Positions 7,648 to 16,077 of a stretch of DNA of 64,000 nucleotides are shown here, piece after piece; positions within the stretch are counted from its first letter, which is position 1, and each line of letters opens with the position of its first letter. The position numbers and the translations under genes were made by a program. The stretch spans positions 1 through 64,000 of the forward strand of contig JBBIJR010000001.1 in the NCBI GenBank assembly GCA_037445875.1. Reading direction: 5' to 3'. The stretch comes from JBBIJR01 sp037445875. Its GTDB lineage: Bacteria; CLD3; SB21. The notes under the pieces are model-generated. The model ran no database searches. It was given only the letters and a program-made list of their open reading frames with translations, and was not told the DNA's origin.

Positions 7648-8322
7648 ATGCGACTGCTGCTGATCGAAGATGACCGTAAGGTGGCCTCCTTCATCGTCAA
7701 GGGCCTCACGGAGTCGGGATACGTTGTGGACCCGGTCCACGACGGGGTCAAAGGCCTCGAGGCCGCGGAAGCCGAGGTGTACGACCTGGTGATCATCGAC
7801 TGGATGTTGCCGGGTATGAACGGCCTCGACGTTTGCCGACGCATTCGGGCATTCGCCCCGCACCTTCCGATCCTGTTCCTGACGGCCCGCGAGTCCGTAC
7901 CGGATCGCGTGTCGGGCCTCGAAGCGGGAGCCGACGATTATCTGTGCAAGCCGTTTGCGTTTCTAGAACTGCTCGCCCGGATACGCGCCCTGCTTCGGCG
8001 CGGTTCAAGAATGGCCGAGGAACTGCGGACCGGCGATCTGCTTATGAACGTCCATGAACGGAAGGTCACGCGGGGCGGACGAATCGTCGATCTCTCCAAC
8101 AAGGAATTTGCGGTCCTGGAATATCTGCTGAGGAACAAGAACCGGCTGGTCACGCGTGCGACACTGACCGAACACGTGTGGAACGTGGATTTTGACCGGG
8201 GGACCAATCTGATCGACGTATATATCAACTACCTGCGGAAAAAACTCGACGACCGCAAAGACAGTCCGATGATCCGCACGGTTCGCGGTGGCGGATACAT
8301 GCTGGTCGAGGAGAACGCGTGA
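7648..8322 (+). CDS. OmpR-family response regulator
   Basis: A 224-residue regulator. The receiver domain has acidic residues at 8-9, phospho-acceptor D51 (IIDWMLPGMNG), T79 and K101 (LCKPF). The C-terminal winged helix contains LSNKEFAVLEYLL, LTEHVWNVDFDRGTNLIDVYINYLRKKL and the wing IRTVRGGGYML. The D-W-M-L-P-G motif and the wing sequence are typical of the CusR/CopR/MprA branch. The stop overlaps the kinase start by four bases (GTGA), so both are co-translated. It probably binds the 11-bp repeats just upstream. The signal and regulon are unknown; the divergent glycolipid operon is the obvious candidate. Confidence 0.95.
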   Translation: MRLLLIEDDRKVASFIVKGLTESGYVVDPVHDGVKGLEAAEAEVYDLVIIDWMLPGMNGLDVCRRIRAFAPHLPILFLTARESVPDRVSGLEAGADDYLCKPFAFLELLARIRALLRRGSRMAEELRTGDLLMNVHERKVTRGGRIVDLSNKEFAVLEYLLRNKNRLVTRATLTEHVWNVDFDRGTNLIDVYINYLRKKLDDRKDSPMIRTVRGGGYMLVEENA

Positions 8323-9728
8323 GCCTGCGGTACCGAACGCGCCTGATGCTCGCCTTCGTACTGCTGGGCCTCTTCATTGCGGTGTCGAGCTTTCTTGTGT
8401 ATTACACGGTTTTCCGCGCCCAGCTCACTCGTGCGCTGAGCAAGGAACTGCTCATCGAGGCGGAGGATTTTGCGGAGGACGTTGTCGTACGGGGAGACAC
8501 GCTGGCGCTGCGGGCGGGCATCGAGTGGAATCACATCACGCATACGCACGTTTCCGACTACGCGCGGTTCGTGGAGATCGTGGACGGGCGATTTCGTACG
8601 ATGCGCAAGACGGCCAACCTCGGATCGCGATCGCTGACCGATTTCTACGCTTTCGGACCGACGGCCGTGCCGGTAACGGTTAAATTCAGGCTGGATACGA
8701 TGCGTGTGCGCTGCGCGGTCCTGCCTATTGTGTCGGGCCAGCGCGCAGCGGGTTACGTTCTCGCCGCCGGCAGCACGCTACCCACTCGGCAGTACCTGCA
8801 GTTGTTCGAAAGCATCATGATCGGGTCGTTCATCCTCACGGGATGCATGGGGCTCCTGCTCTCATACCTACTGGCCGCCCGTATTACCCGCCCGCTCAAG
8901 CAGATCCGGGCCGCCGCGAAGAAGATGGACCTTCAGACCCTCGGCCGCATCGGACCGCTCAAGGGCGGTGTCGAGGTCGAGCGCCTCGCCGACACCCTCA
9001 ACGGCCTCTTCGAGCGCATCGAACGGTCCTTTCAGCAGATCAACGACTTTTCCTCCAACGTCTCTCACGAACTCCGCACGCCGCTGACCATCCTTAGAGG
9101 CAACATCGAAGTCGCGCTGGCCCGCGAACGAACGCCGGAGGAGTACGTCCGCGTGTTGTCCGACCTGCTCGACGAAACCATCCACATCATTCGTCTGGTG
9201 GACAACATGCTGCTGCTTGCGCGCGCCGACTCTGCGCCGCTTCGCATCGAACGGTTGCCCGTTGAGCTGGGCGGCCTCTGCCGGGAATTTCAGCGGGACT
9301 GGGAAACGCTCTGCGCCATGCGCGGACAAACCTTCGAATACCTCGTTCACGCCCCGGTCCGCGTTTCCGTCGACAGAAACCTGATCTACCAGTTGCTGCT
9401 CAACCTGATCGCCAACGCGTCGAAGTATTCACCTGAGGGAAAGCACGTCACCTTGAGCGTCGATCGCGTCGCGTACAACGGAAGTCCGGTGGGCGTCCTT
9501 ACGGTGACCGACCGGGGGATCGGCATCCCTCCAGCGGACCAACCTCGCGTGTTCGAGCGGTTCTATCGCGTGAACAAGGACCGTTCGCGCGAAACGGGGG
9601 GGACGGGCCTCGGTCTTTCCATCTGCAAGATGATCGTCGAACTGCACGAAGGCACGATCGACCTGACGAGTCGACCGGGAGATGGAACGACCGTGACCGT
9701 TCGCATTCCGGCGTCCAACAAATCTTGA
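8319..9728 (+). CDS. membrane sensor histidine kinase, partner of the upstream regulator
   Basis: A 469-residue kinase with a GTG start inside the regulator stop. TM1 about residues 8-31, periplasmic domain about 32-163, TM2 about 165-187, HAMP about 188-240, dimerisation domain with H250 (FSSNVSHELRTPL), and ATPase domain with N box NLIANASKYS, G1 DRGIGIPP, F box FERFYR and G2 GTGLGLS. The build is that of CusS-type heavy-metal sensor kinases, but the periplasmic domain shows no histidine/methionine-rich metal site that I can point to. The next gene converges 40 bp downstream, so the pair forms its own operon. Confidence 0.94.
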   Translation: MSLRYRTRLMLAFVLLGLFIAVSSFLVYYTVFRAQLTRALSKELLIEAEDFAEDVVVRGDTLALRAGIEWNHITHTHVSDYARFVEIVDGRFRTMRKTANLGSRSLTDFYAFGPTAVPVTVKFRLDTMRVRCAVLPIVSGQRAAGYVLAAGSTLPTRQYLQLFESIMIGSFILTGCMGLLLSYLLAARITRPLKQIRAAAKKMDLQTLGRIGPLKGGVEVERLADTLNGLFERIERSFQQINDFSSNVSHELRTPLTILRGNIEVALARERTPEEYVRVLSDLLDETIHIIRLVDNMLLLARADSAPLRIERLPVELGGLCREFQRDWETLCAMRGQTFEYLVHAPVRVSVDRNLIYQLLLNLIANASKYSPEGKHVTLSVDRVAYNGSPVGVLTVTDRGIGIPPADQPRVFERFYRVNKDRSRETGGTGLGLSICKMIVELHEGTIDLTSRPGDGTTVTVRIPASNKS

Positions 9729-9768
9729 CGCGTTGGGCCGAGTGTGGGTGGCCGACCGTGCGCTCGAA

Positions 9769-10788
9769 TCAGGGCACAGCGTGCTCCAGCCGATAGAGTT
9801 TCACGGTTTTGTCGTAGCTCGCGCTCGCCAGCCATCGGCCGTCCGGGCTGAACGCCACCGAATAAACGTCGTTCCGGTGGTCGGAGAGGGTCTGTATGAG
9901 GGCGCCGTCCTGTACGTGCCACAGACGGACCGTTTCGCCATTGTCACCGAATTCCCCGAAGAAGTTTTCGACGATTTCGCCAAGCCACGATTTGTTTCTG
10001 CCGCCGCTCGCCAGCCATTGTCCGTCCGGGCTGAAGGCGACGGAATAGATACACTCGGAACCTCCCGACAACGTGGTTTCTTCTGAACCGTCGTTGACGC
10101 ACCAGATTTTCACGGTCTTGTCGTCGCTTCCGCTCGCAATCCTTTTTCCATCCGGGCTGAACGCGATCGATACGATCGCTTCGGAATGTCCCTTCAATGT
10201 CCTTTCGAGTGAACCGTCGTTTACGCGCCAGAGTTTGATCGTCCGGTCGTAGCTGCCGCTGGCCAGTCGTCGTCCGTCGGGACTGAATCGGACCGACCAG
10301 ACGGTGAGGCCGTGTCCGACAAGGGTGTGCATGACGGTACCGTTCCTTGCGCTCCAGACCTTCACCGTTTTGTCGTTGCTTCCGCTCGCTATCCACCGGC
10401 CGTCGGGACTGAACGTGACCGACCACACGGTTTCCAGATGTCCCGTGAGCGACCGAACGACCTGGCCGTCGCTCACGCGCCATATAAGGACGGACCCGTC
10501 GTAACTGCCGCCGGCCGTATACCGGCCGTCCGGACTCACCGCCACCGAGGTCAGCCCATCCGTGTAGCGCAGAGTTCTCTGAAGGGTCCCGTCACGCACG
10601 CGCCATATCCTGACGCAGCTATCCACGCCGGCGCTGGCACACCATTCACCGTCCGGACTGAAGGCGACCGCCCACAAGGGACCGGTGTGACCGTACAGCG
10701 TCGCGTGCTGACGTGCAATCAACGGCGACCCCTCTTGCGCAACGACCAGACCGCAAAAACTGAAAAGCAACATCAGAGGACGAACCAT
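9769..10788 (-). CDS. secreted WD40 seven-bladed beta-propeller
   Basis: A 339-residue protein with a signal peptide (MVRPLMLLFSFCGLVVAQ) followed by seven WD40 repeats of about 42 residues, each ending in the S-x-D-x-T-V-K-x-W type strand and carrying VAFSPDG. Seven repeats give one closed propeller. Repeat six is interrupted by an insertion of about 20 residues (SWLGEIVENFFGEFGDNG region), which would project as a loop. No catalytic motif is present; propellers of this type usually bind proteins. The start was set at the second Met pair because GGGAGG precedes it by 10 bases and gives a clean signal peptide. Role unknown. Confidence 0.9.
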   Translation of the reverse strand: MVRPLMLLFSFCGLVVAQEGSPLIARQHATLYGHTGPLWAVAFSPDGEWCASAGVDSCVRIWRVRDGTLQRTLRYTDGLTSVAVSPDGRYTAGGSYDGSVLIWRVSDGQVVRSLTGHLETVWSVTFSPDGRWIASGSNDKTVKVWSARNGTVMHTLVGHGLTVWSVRFSPDGRRLASGSYDRTIKLWRVNDGSLERTLKGHSEAIVSIAFSPDGKRIASGSDDKTVKIWCVNDGSEETTLSGGSECIYSVAFSPDGQWLASGGRNKSWLGEIVENFFGEFGDNGETVRLWHVQDGALIQTLSDHRNDVYSVAFSPDGRWLASASYDKTVKLYRLEHAVP

Positions 10789-11399
10789 TCGGACGTGGCC
10801 TCCCATTATTACTAAAGGCAGCGGGGAGGGTTTATTATTCGGTTCCAAGTGCCTGTTCCATTTCGAGACCATTAATATCTTGAGTCCGTAGAGCGTTGCT
10901 TACGATATCGGGGCGAGGAAGTTTCATCAGATGGACAGCGGCGATTTTTTCCGGTCCGGGGTGAAAAAAAACTTGCTCCGTTGGGCACCCGCGGTTATGT
11001 TACTATTGAGGCGCGAAATAGTTTACGCATCGCTCCAGCATTTGCAAGAAATGACTCCTCGAGATGATCGGGAAATGATCAGCGACTTCGTTTTTTTGGT
11101 GGCCTTGGAAAAACCGCCGAAGAAGACCAGCCTTCGCGCCTTAGATATCAGCGGAGAACGTGGAACACTCTGGAATCCAACGACTGGACTTGAAACCTAC
11201 GGAGCTGTCCACCAGTAAGCGAACTCTGGTTCCGGCGTTTTTTCCACAGCCTTGATTTTTCTTTTCGTTCTTTTCTTTGCATCAAGGCAAAGAAAAGAAC
11301 ATCTCGGGTTGTGAATCCATCGTCGATGGATAGGGCTGCTGCCAACAATTTCGTGCTCCCTCTAGTAATCCAGGGGAGTGTTTGACGAAAGGAAACGAT
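10789..11399. other. 610-bp intergenic region, no convincing gene
   Basis: The region lies between divergent genes. One open frame of 95 codons (10931-11218, plus) has no recognisable domain or clear ribosome site and is not called. The notable content is the strong hairpin at 11267-11300. Confidence 0.5.
11267..11300. repeat. perfect 14-bp inverted repeat (hairpin)
   Basis: Arms GTTCTTTTCTTTGC (11267-11280) and GCAAAGAAAAGAAC (11287-11300) are perfect complements around a six-base loop, ATCAAG. The loop also complements CTTGAT at 11251-11256, so two alternative foldings are possible. It lies 100 bp before the hydrolase start. It may be a dispersed palindromic repeat or an RNA control element. 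Confidence 0.7.
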
Positions 11400-12389
11400 T
11401 TGAAGAAGGTCCTGCTCGGACTCACGGCGGCCGGTGTGCTGAGCCTCGCCATCGGACTGGCTACGGACCGCTCCAAACCGGCCGAAGAGGCGACATCGGC
11501 CGGTGCCGTACCATTGTTCGACTCGATCTCCCTGCCCGCCCTCGCCAGCCTGGAGGGAAACGGCGGAGACCTCAAGCCCGGCCGGGTACTCGACCGCAAC
11601 GAGGCCTATACCCGATATTACATCACCTACCGCGGCGGGGAACTCACGATCAGCGGCATTATGAACGTGCCTACGGGTAAAGGTCCGTTTCCGGTTCTCA
11701 TTCTCAACCACGGCTTCATTCCGCCCCGCATTTACACCAACGGCCGCGGCCTGAAGCGGGAGCAGGATTATTTGGCGCGAAAGAAGTTCGTCGTGATCCA
11801 TCCCGACTATCGAAACCACGCCGACTCCGACAAAGACACGCTGAACGATCTGAAGTTTCGACTGGGATATACCGAGGACGTGCTCCATCTCGTGGATGCG
11901 GTCCGCGGTTCCGATCTGCCGTATTTCGACAAGGAGCGCATCGGGATGATGGGCCATTCGATGGGCGGAGGCATTGCCATGAACATCATGGTCACGCGGC
12001 CGGATCTGGTCAAGGCGATCGTACTGTATGCACCGGTGAGCGCCGATGCGGCCGACAATTTTTATCGCTGGACCGCCCGCAGCGAGGCCGGACGAAAGAT
12101 CCTGGATCGGTATGGCAGCCCCGCGTCCGCCCCGGATTTTTGGAGGAACCTCTCGGCGATGTCGTTCCTCGACCGTACGACCGCACCGGTACTGATCCAC
12201 CACGGTATGCGGGATGAGAGTTGTCCTCCGGAATGGTCGGTGCGCCTGACGGACAGCCTGCAGGCATACGGAAAGACCGTCACCCTGCACACGTACGACG
12301 GAGAAAAACACGAGCTAATCGACCGGTGGCCGCTGATGATGCAGCGGACGGCGGATTTCTTCAATCAGTACCTCCGCCCGAGGCCGTGA
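11400..12389 (+). CDS. secreted alpha/beta hydrolase (dienelactone hydrolase/prolyl-oligopeptidase-like)
   Basis: A 329-residue alpha/beta hydrolase with a signal peptide (residues 1-22). Nucleophile S187 in GHSMGG, acid D272 in HHGMRDE and base H304 in GEKHE make a complete triad; LILNHGF supplies the oxyanion loop. Likely an esterase or peptidase acting in the periplasm on an unknown substrate. The start is a TTG at 11400, chosen because AAAGGA lies six bases upstream and translation from it gives a normal MKK-type signal peptide; an earlier TTG at 11382 is less plausible. It overlaps no neighbour and leads into two small genes. Confidence 0.9.
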   Translation: MKKVLLGLTAAGVLSLAIGLATDRSKPAEEATSAGAVPLFDSISLPALASLEGNGGDLKPGRVLDRNEAYTRYYITYRGGELTISGIMNVPTGKGPFPVLILNHGFIPPRIYTNGRGLKREQDYLARKKFVVIHPDYRNHADSDKDTLNDLKFRLGYTEDVLHLVDAVRGSDLPYFDKERIGMMGHSMGGGIAMNIMVTRPDLVKAIVLYAPVSADAADNFYRWTARSEAGRKILDRYGSPASAPDFWRNLSAMSFLDRTTAPVLIHHGMRDESCPPEWSVRLTDSLQAYGKTVTLHTYDGEKHELIDRWPLMMQRTADFFNQYLRPRP

Positions 12390-12393
12390 ACGT

Positions 12394-12546
12394 ATGAAGA
12401 GAGAAGCCTGTCTGTTCTGCGGAAGACACGAGGGGTTCGTGTTCGTGCACGGACATTATCACTGTGTCCGCTGCAACAGCGTGCAGGTGCGCTGCTGCGG
12501 AGGCGAGACTGCGCAATCCATCCCCCGCGGATTGAAAAGCTTCTAA
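12394..12546 (+). CDS. 50-residue zinc-ribbon protein
   Basis: A short gene read directly from the sequence: ATG at 12394, stop at 12544-12546. The product begins MKREACLFCGRHEG and has C-x2-C (residues 6 and 9), then HYHCVRCNS (second C-x2-C) and a further CC. The two C-x2-C knuckles about 15 residues apart fit a small zinc ribbon. It starts 5 bp after the hydrolase stop and ends 9 bp before the next small gene, whose ribosome site overlaps its stop. Coding is supported by the cysteine pattern and packing, not by a known family. It could be an RNA- or protein-binding accessory. Confidence 0.65.
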   Translation: MKREACLFCGRHEGFVFVHGHYHCVRCNSVQVRCCGGETAQSIPRGLKSF

Positions 12547-12555
12547 AGGAGATCG

Positions 12556-12774
12556 ATGAACATGGAGAAGTTCGTGCGTCGGCTGCTGCCGCAACTGATC
12601 GGTTTCGGGTTAATGGTGGTCGGCTGGTACATCAGCATCATCAACGTGGGCCTGGACAAGTTCATGGGTGCGACGATCGTCACGAGGTGGACACTGGCCG
12701 GGCTTGCCTCGATCCTTCTCGGCGCCTACCTGCCGCAGATCTGGATCTGGGTATTGAACCGGATGGGGAAATAG
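12556..12774 (+). CDS. 72-residue two-span membrane protein
   Basis: Starts MNMEKFVRRLLPQ with AAAGGAG ahead of the ATG. Two hydrophobic segments are visible, about residues 12-30 (IGFGLMVVGWYISIINVG) and 44-66 (WTLAGLASILLGAYLPQIWIWVL). No family is recognised. It follows the zinc-ribbon gene closely and is probably on the same transcript as the hydrolase. It converges on the large sensor kinase. Confidence 0.7.
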   Translation: MNMEKFVRRLLPQLIGFGLMVVGWYISIINVGLDKFMGATIVTRWTLAGLASILLGAYLPQIWIWVLNRMGK

Positions 12775-12801
12775 CTCCGCAACCATCCTTACCTCCCCCG
12801 T

Positions 12802-15800
12802 TCACGCGTAGGTCAACCGCTCCGACGGCAACAGGACTTCAAAGACCGAGCCTTCGCCGGGCGTCGACCGCACCTCGATCTTCCCGCCGTGGCGTTGAAC
12901 GATCCCGTACGCCTCGGACAGTCCCAGACCGTACCCTCTCCCTACCTCGCGTGTCGTGAAAAACGGATCGAAAATCTTGTCGACATGCTCGGGGGGAATA
13001 CCCACGCCGTTGTCCCGGATCCGAATCGTAACCCAGCGCCGCTGGCCAACCGTCTGCTCGCCGGTTGAAATCCATATCGTTCCACCGTCCGCGCGTTTGT
13101 CCTGGATCGCCTGAACGGCGTTGGTCAGTAGGTTCAGGATGGCCAGGTGAAATTGTCCGGTGAAGAGTCGAACCGGCGGAAGTTGTGCGAACTCGGTCCG
13201 TATGGCAATCGAAGGGAACTGGCCGAGGAACAGGTCGACGATCGTCTGAATCGACTGGGTCAGGTCCACGGTCCGCTCTTCCGGAGCGTCGAGATTGGAG
13301 AAGCGGAATAAATTACTCAGGATCTTCTTGATCCGCTGACCGCCGCCCATGGAAGCCTGCAGGGAGCGCTCCAACTCCTCGCGGTCCATGCTCCCCGTTT
13401 CACGCAACAAACCCTGGGCGTGTTCCAGATTGCCCAGCATCACGCCGAGCGGGTTGTTGAGTTCGTGGGCCATGCCCGCCACGAGACGGCCCAGCGACGC
13501 CATCTTCTCGGCACGCATGATCTGCAGTTGCTGCTGCTTGATCTGCTCGTTCTTCTCGCGGATTTCCCGTGTCCGGCTTTCCACAAGTCGTTCGAGTTCG
13601 GCTTGCCGCTTTTCGATCGCGCGCATGCGTCCCCGGTAGATGAAGATCGCCCCCGCCGCTAACAGGGCCAGTCCCGCAAGTTTGAACCACGTCGCCTTCC
13701 AGAACGGCGGATGCACGATCAGGGGAACTCGCAGCACCCGGTCGCTCCAGATGCCGTCCGGGTTCGCCGCACGTACTTCGAAAACGTACTCGCCGCCGGG
13801 CAGGTTCGTGTAGGAAACAAATCTCCGCGTCGTGGCCAGTTGCCAGCGGTCGTCCAGTCCGACCAGACGGGAGGAAAATGTGTTTCGCTCGGGTTGCGTG
13901 AAATCCAGCGCAGTGAATTCCAGCTCGATCCGGTTGTCCGGCTCGAACAAGTCGATCGTCGGGACCGTCTGTCCGTTCAGCGGCGCGAAGACCGCACTGT
14001 CCCGGATTTTCCAGGAAGTCAGCACGACGGGGGGTTGATACGTGCCGGTCCTCAGGCTGTCGGGATTGAAACGGTTGTACCCGTTGATACCGCCGAACCA
14101 CAGGTCGCCGCGTGAGTCCGCGAGGAAGGCGCCGGTGAATTCGTTGCTTTGCAGACCATCCTGCGCCGTGTACGTCCGGACGGATTCGTTGACCGGATCG
14201 AAGCGAACGAGACCGCGGTGCGTGGTCATCCAGAGATAACCCGGCCGGTCTTCCACGATGGCGTACACGACGTTGCTCGGCCATCCGTCCTGTTCCGTGT
14301 ACCTCTTCCACGTATTCCCGGCGAGATCCAGCCGATTGAGTCCTCCGCCATACGTGCCGATCCATACGGTTCCCCTGCGGTCGCGATGCACCGCATAGAC
14401 GCGGTTATCGGACAGTCCGGACGGATTGGAATCGTGATGCGTATAGTGCACGGTTTGCTGGGTCCGCGGGTCGAAAGCGTACAGCCCCTGGCCTTCCGTG
14501 CCCACCCAGATGCGCCCGTCGCGGTCTTCGTACAGTACGTACACAAGCGCCGACAGCGACGGGCCGTCCGGGTCCCGCTCCAGCGGGACACGTTCCACCT
14601 TTCCCGATGCCGCCGGACGGCGGAACACGCCCGAACCCCACGTTCCGATCCAGAGGTGACCGCCGCGGTCTTCCAGCAACGCGGACGCCGAAGGATACCT
14701 TCCGCCGGGCGTGGTCGTCACAGCGATCTCGACTGCGGCAAACGGAGTTCCTCGAACCGACACCGCCAGCGGTCTATACAGCGTGCCTGCCCACAGACGG
14801 CCGGAACGGTCTTTGCACAGCGACCACACGTACGAACTCATGAAGCCCGCCGTCGGCACTCGGGTTACAGCCCCGGAACGATCGTGGCGGAAGAGACCGC
14901 TGCCCCACGTACCGACGAACACGCTTCCACCATCGCCTTCTGCGAACGACCACACCGTGCGGTTGCTTTCTTTTTCGTGGGGGGCAGGCAGCGAATAATG
15001 GCGGAACCGGTTCCGGCCCAAACCGCCCGGGTGGAACCTGCACACACCGCCCAGGCTCGTTCCTATCCACAGGTTGCCCGCCCGGTCCTGGTAGATGGCC
15101 CGCACGTCGTTCGCCGGGAGCGAGTTCGGATCGGACGCGTTGAACGTGTAGCGCTCGAAAAGCATGGTGCCGGCATCGTTCCCGCGTGCCCGATTCAACC
15201 CACCACCCGTGCCGACCCACATCGTACCCGCCCTGTCGCGGAAAATCCGCAGCACTCGGTCGTCCGAGAGGCTGCCCGGTACGTCGGACCGATACGCGTG
15301 CCGGACGAACCGGCCGGGCGATGTCATGACATTCAGTCCGCCTCCCAATGTACCGATCCAGAGCCTGCCGTCGGCATCCTGCCCCAGATCGATCACGGAA
15401 TTCTCACTGAGCGAATGCGGATCGGCCGCGTCACGTACGTACGTCGTGGCGTGTCCGTTGCGGCGATCCAGGCGCACGAGTCCGCGGGAGGTCCCGGCCC
15501 ACACTACGTCGTTGCCGATCCACACGGCGTTCACCTGCGGAGGCGGTTCCCGTCCCAACGGCATGCGACGGATTCTTCCGCCGGCCAGCTCCACGACGTC
15601 GAGTCCCCCGTTGGTGCCCACCCACAGCAGACTGTCGCCGTCAAGGCTCAGGCAGAGGATCCGATTGTGGCTGAGCGAGGCTGGATCCGCCGGGTGGTGC
15701 CGGTAGACCGTGACATGCGGCGGATCCTGCGCGGCGTCGATGCGGTGCAGTCCTCCGGCATCGGTTCCTACCCACAGTACGCGCCCGCGCTGCCAGACGA

Positions 15801-16074
15801 AACACATGATGAAATTGTCCGTGACCAGCGGCGACGGTCCGGAATTGCGAAACACACGGAACTCATAGCCGTCGAACCGGTTGAGTCCGTCGGCGGTGGC
15901 GAGCCACAGGAACCCGTCTTCGTCCTCACCCAGGTCGAACACCTGGCTCTGCGACAGGCCCTCGTCGAGCGAGTATCGGTCGAACTTCAGCGGCATCTCC
16001 TGCGCCGCGGCGAAAGAGGCCGGGAGAACCAAGCCGATGAGCCATCGGACAACGCCGGAGAACGGTCGCACCAT
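12802..16074 (-). CDS. Reg_prop/Y_Y_Y propeller sensor histidine kinase
   Basis: A 1090-residue membrane sensor. A signal peptide (to about residue 24) is followed by about 14 Reg_prop repeats (pattern D-x-x-G-x-LW-x-GT-x-GG-L) forming a double propeller to about residue 690. A Y_Y_Y domain follows (about 700-765), then one transmembrane helix (WFKLAGLALLAAGAIFIY), a coiled coil rich in E/K/Q, the dimerisation helix with H870 (GMAHELNNPLG), and a C-terminal ATPase domain with DNGVGIPP and GYGLGLSEAYG. Unlike the Bacteroides polysaccharide sensors it has no receiver or AraC domain, so it needs a separate regulator not seen here. It starts 3 bp after the dehydrogenase stop. Confidence 0.93.
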   Translation of the reverse strand: MVRPFSGVVRWLIGLVLPASFAAAQEMPLKFDRYSLDEGLSQSQVFDLGEDEDGFLWLATADGLNRFDGYEFRVFRNSGPSPLVTDNFIMCFVWQRGRVLWVGTDAGGLHRIDAAQDPPHVTVYRHHPADPASLSHNRILCLSLDGDSLLWVGTNGGLDVVELAGGRIRRMPLGREPPPQVNAVWIGNDVVWAGTSRGLVRLDRRNGHATTYVRDAADPHSLSENSVIDLGQDADGRLWIGTLGGGLNVMTSPGRFVRHAYRSDVPGSLSDDRVLRIFRDRAGTMWVGTGGGLNRARGNDAGTMLFERYTFNASDPNSLPANDVRAIYQDRAGNLWIGTSLGGVCRFHPGGLGRNRFRHYSLPAPHEKESNRTVWSFAEGDGGSVFVGTWGSGLFRHDRSGAVTRVPTAGFMSSYVWSLCKDRSGRLWAGTLYRPLAVSVRGTPFAAVEIAVTTTPGGRYPSASALLEDRGGHLWIGTWGSGVFRRPAASGKVERVPLERDPDGPSLSALVYVLYEDRDGRIWVGTEGQGLYAFDPRTQQTVHYTHHDSNPSGLSDNRVYAVHRDRRGTVWIGTYGGGLNRLDLAGNTWKRYTEQDGWPSNVVYAIVEDRPGYLWMTTHRGLVRFDPVNESVRTYTAQDGLQSNEFTGAFLADSRGDLWFGGINGYNRFNPDSLRTGTYQPPVVLTSWKIRDSAVFAPLNGQTVPTIDLFEPDNRIELEFTALDFTQPERNTFSSRLVGLDDRWQLATTRRFVSYTNLPGGEYVFEVRAANPDGIWSDRVLRVPLIVHPPFWKATWFKLAGLALLAAGAIFIYRGRMRAIEKRQAELERLVESRTREIREKNEQIKQQQLQIMRAEKMASLGRLVAGMAHELNNPLGVMLGNLEHAQGLLRETGSMDREELERSLQASMGGGQRIKKILSNLFRFSNLDAPEERTVDLTQSIQTIVDLFLGQFPSIAIRTEFAQLPPVRLFTGQFHLAILNLLTNAVQAIQDKRADGGTIWISTGEQTVGQRRWVTIRIRDNGVGIPPEHVDKIFDPFFTTREVGRGYGLGLSEAYGIVQRHGGKIEVRSTPGEGSVFEVLLPSERLTYA

Positions 16075-16077
16075 GCA

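Noticed and set aside
10931..11218. 95-codon open frame on the plus strand
   Set aside because: No domain, no good ribosome site and irregular composition; kept only as a note in the intergenic entry.
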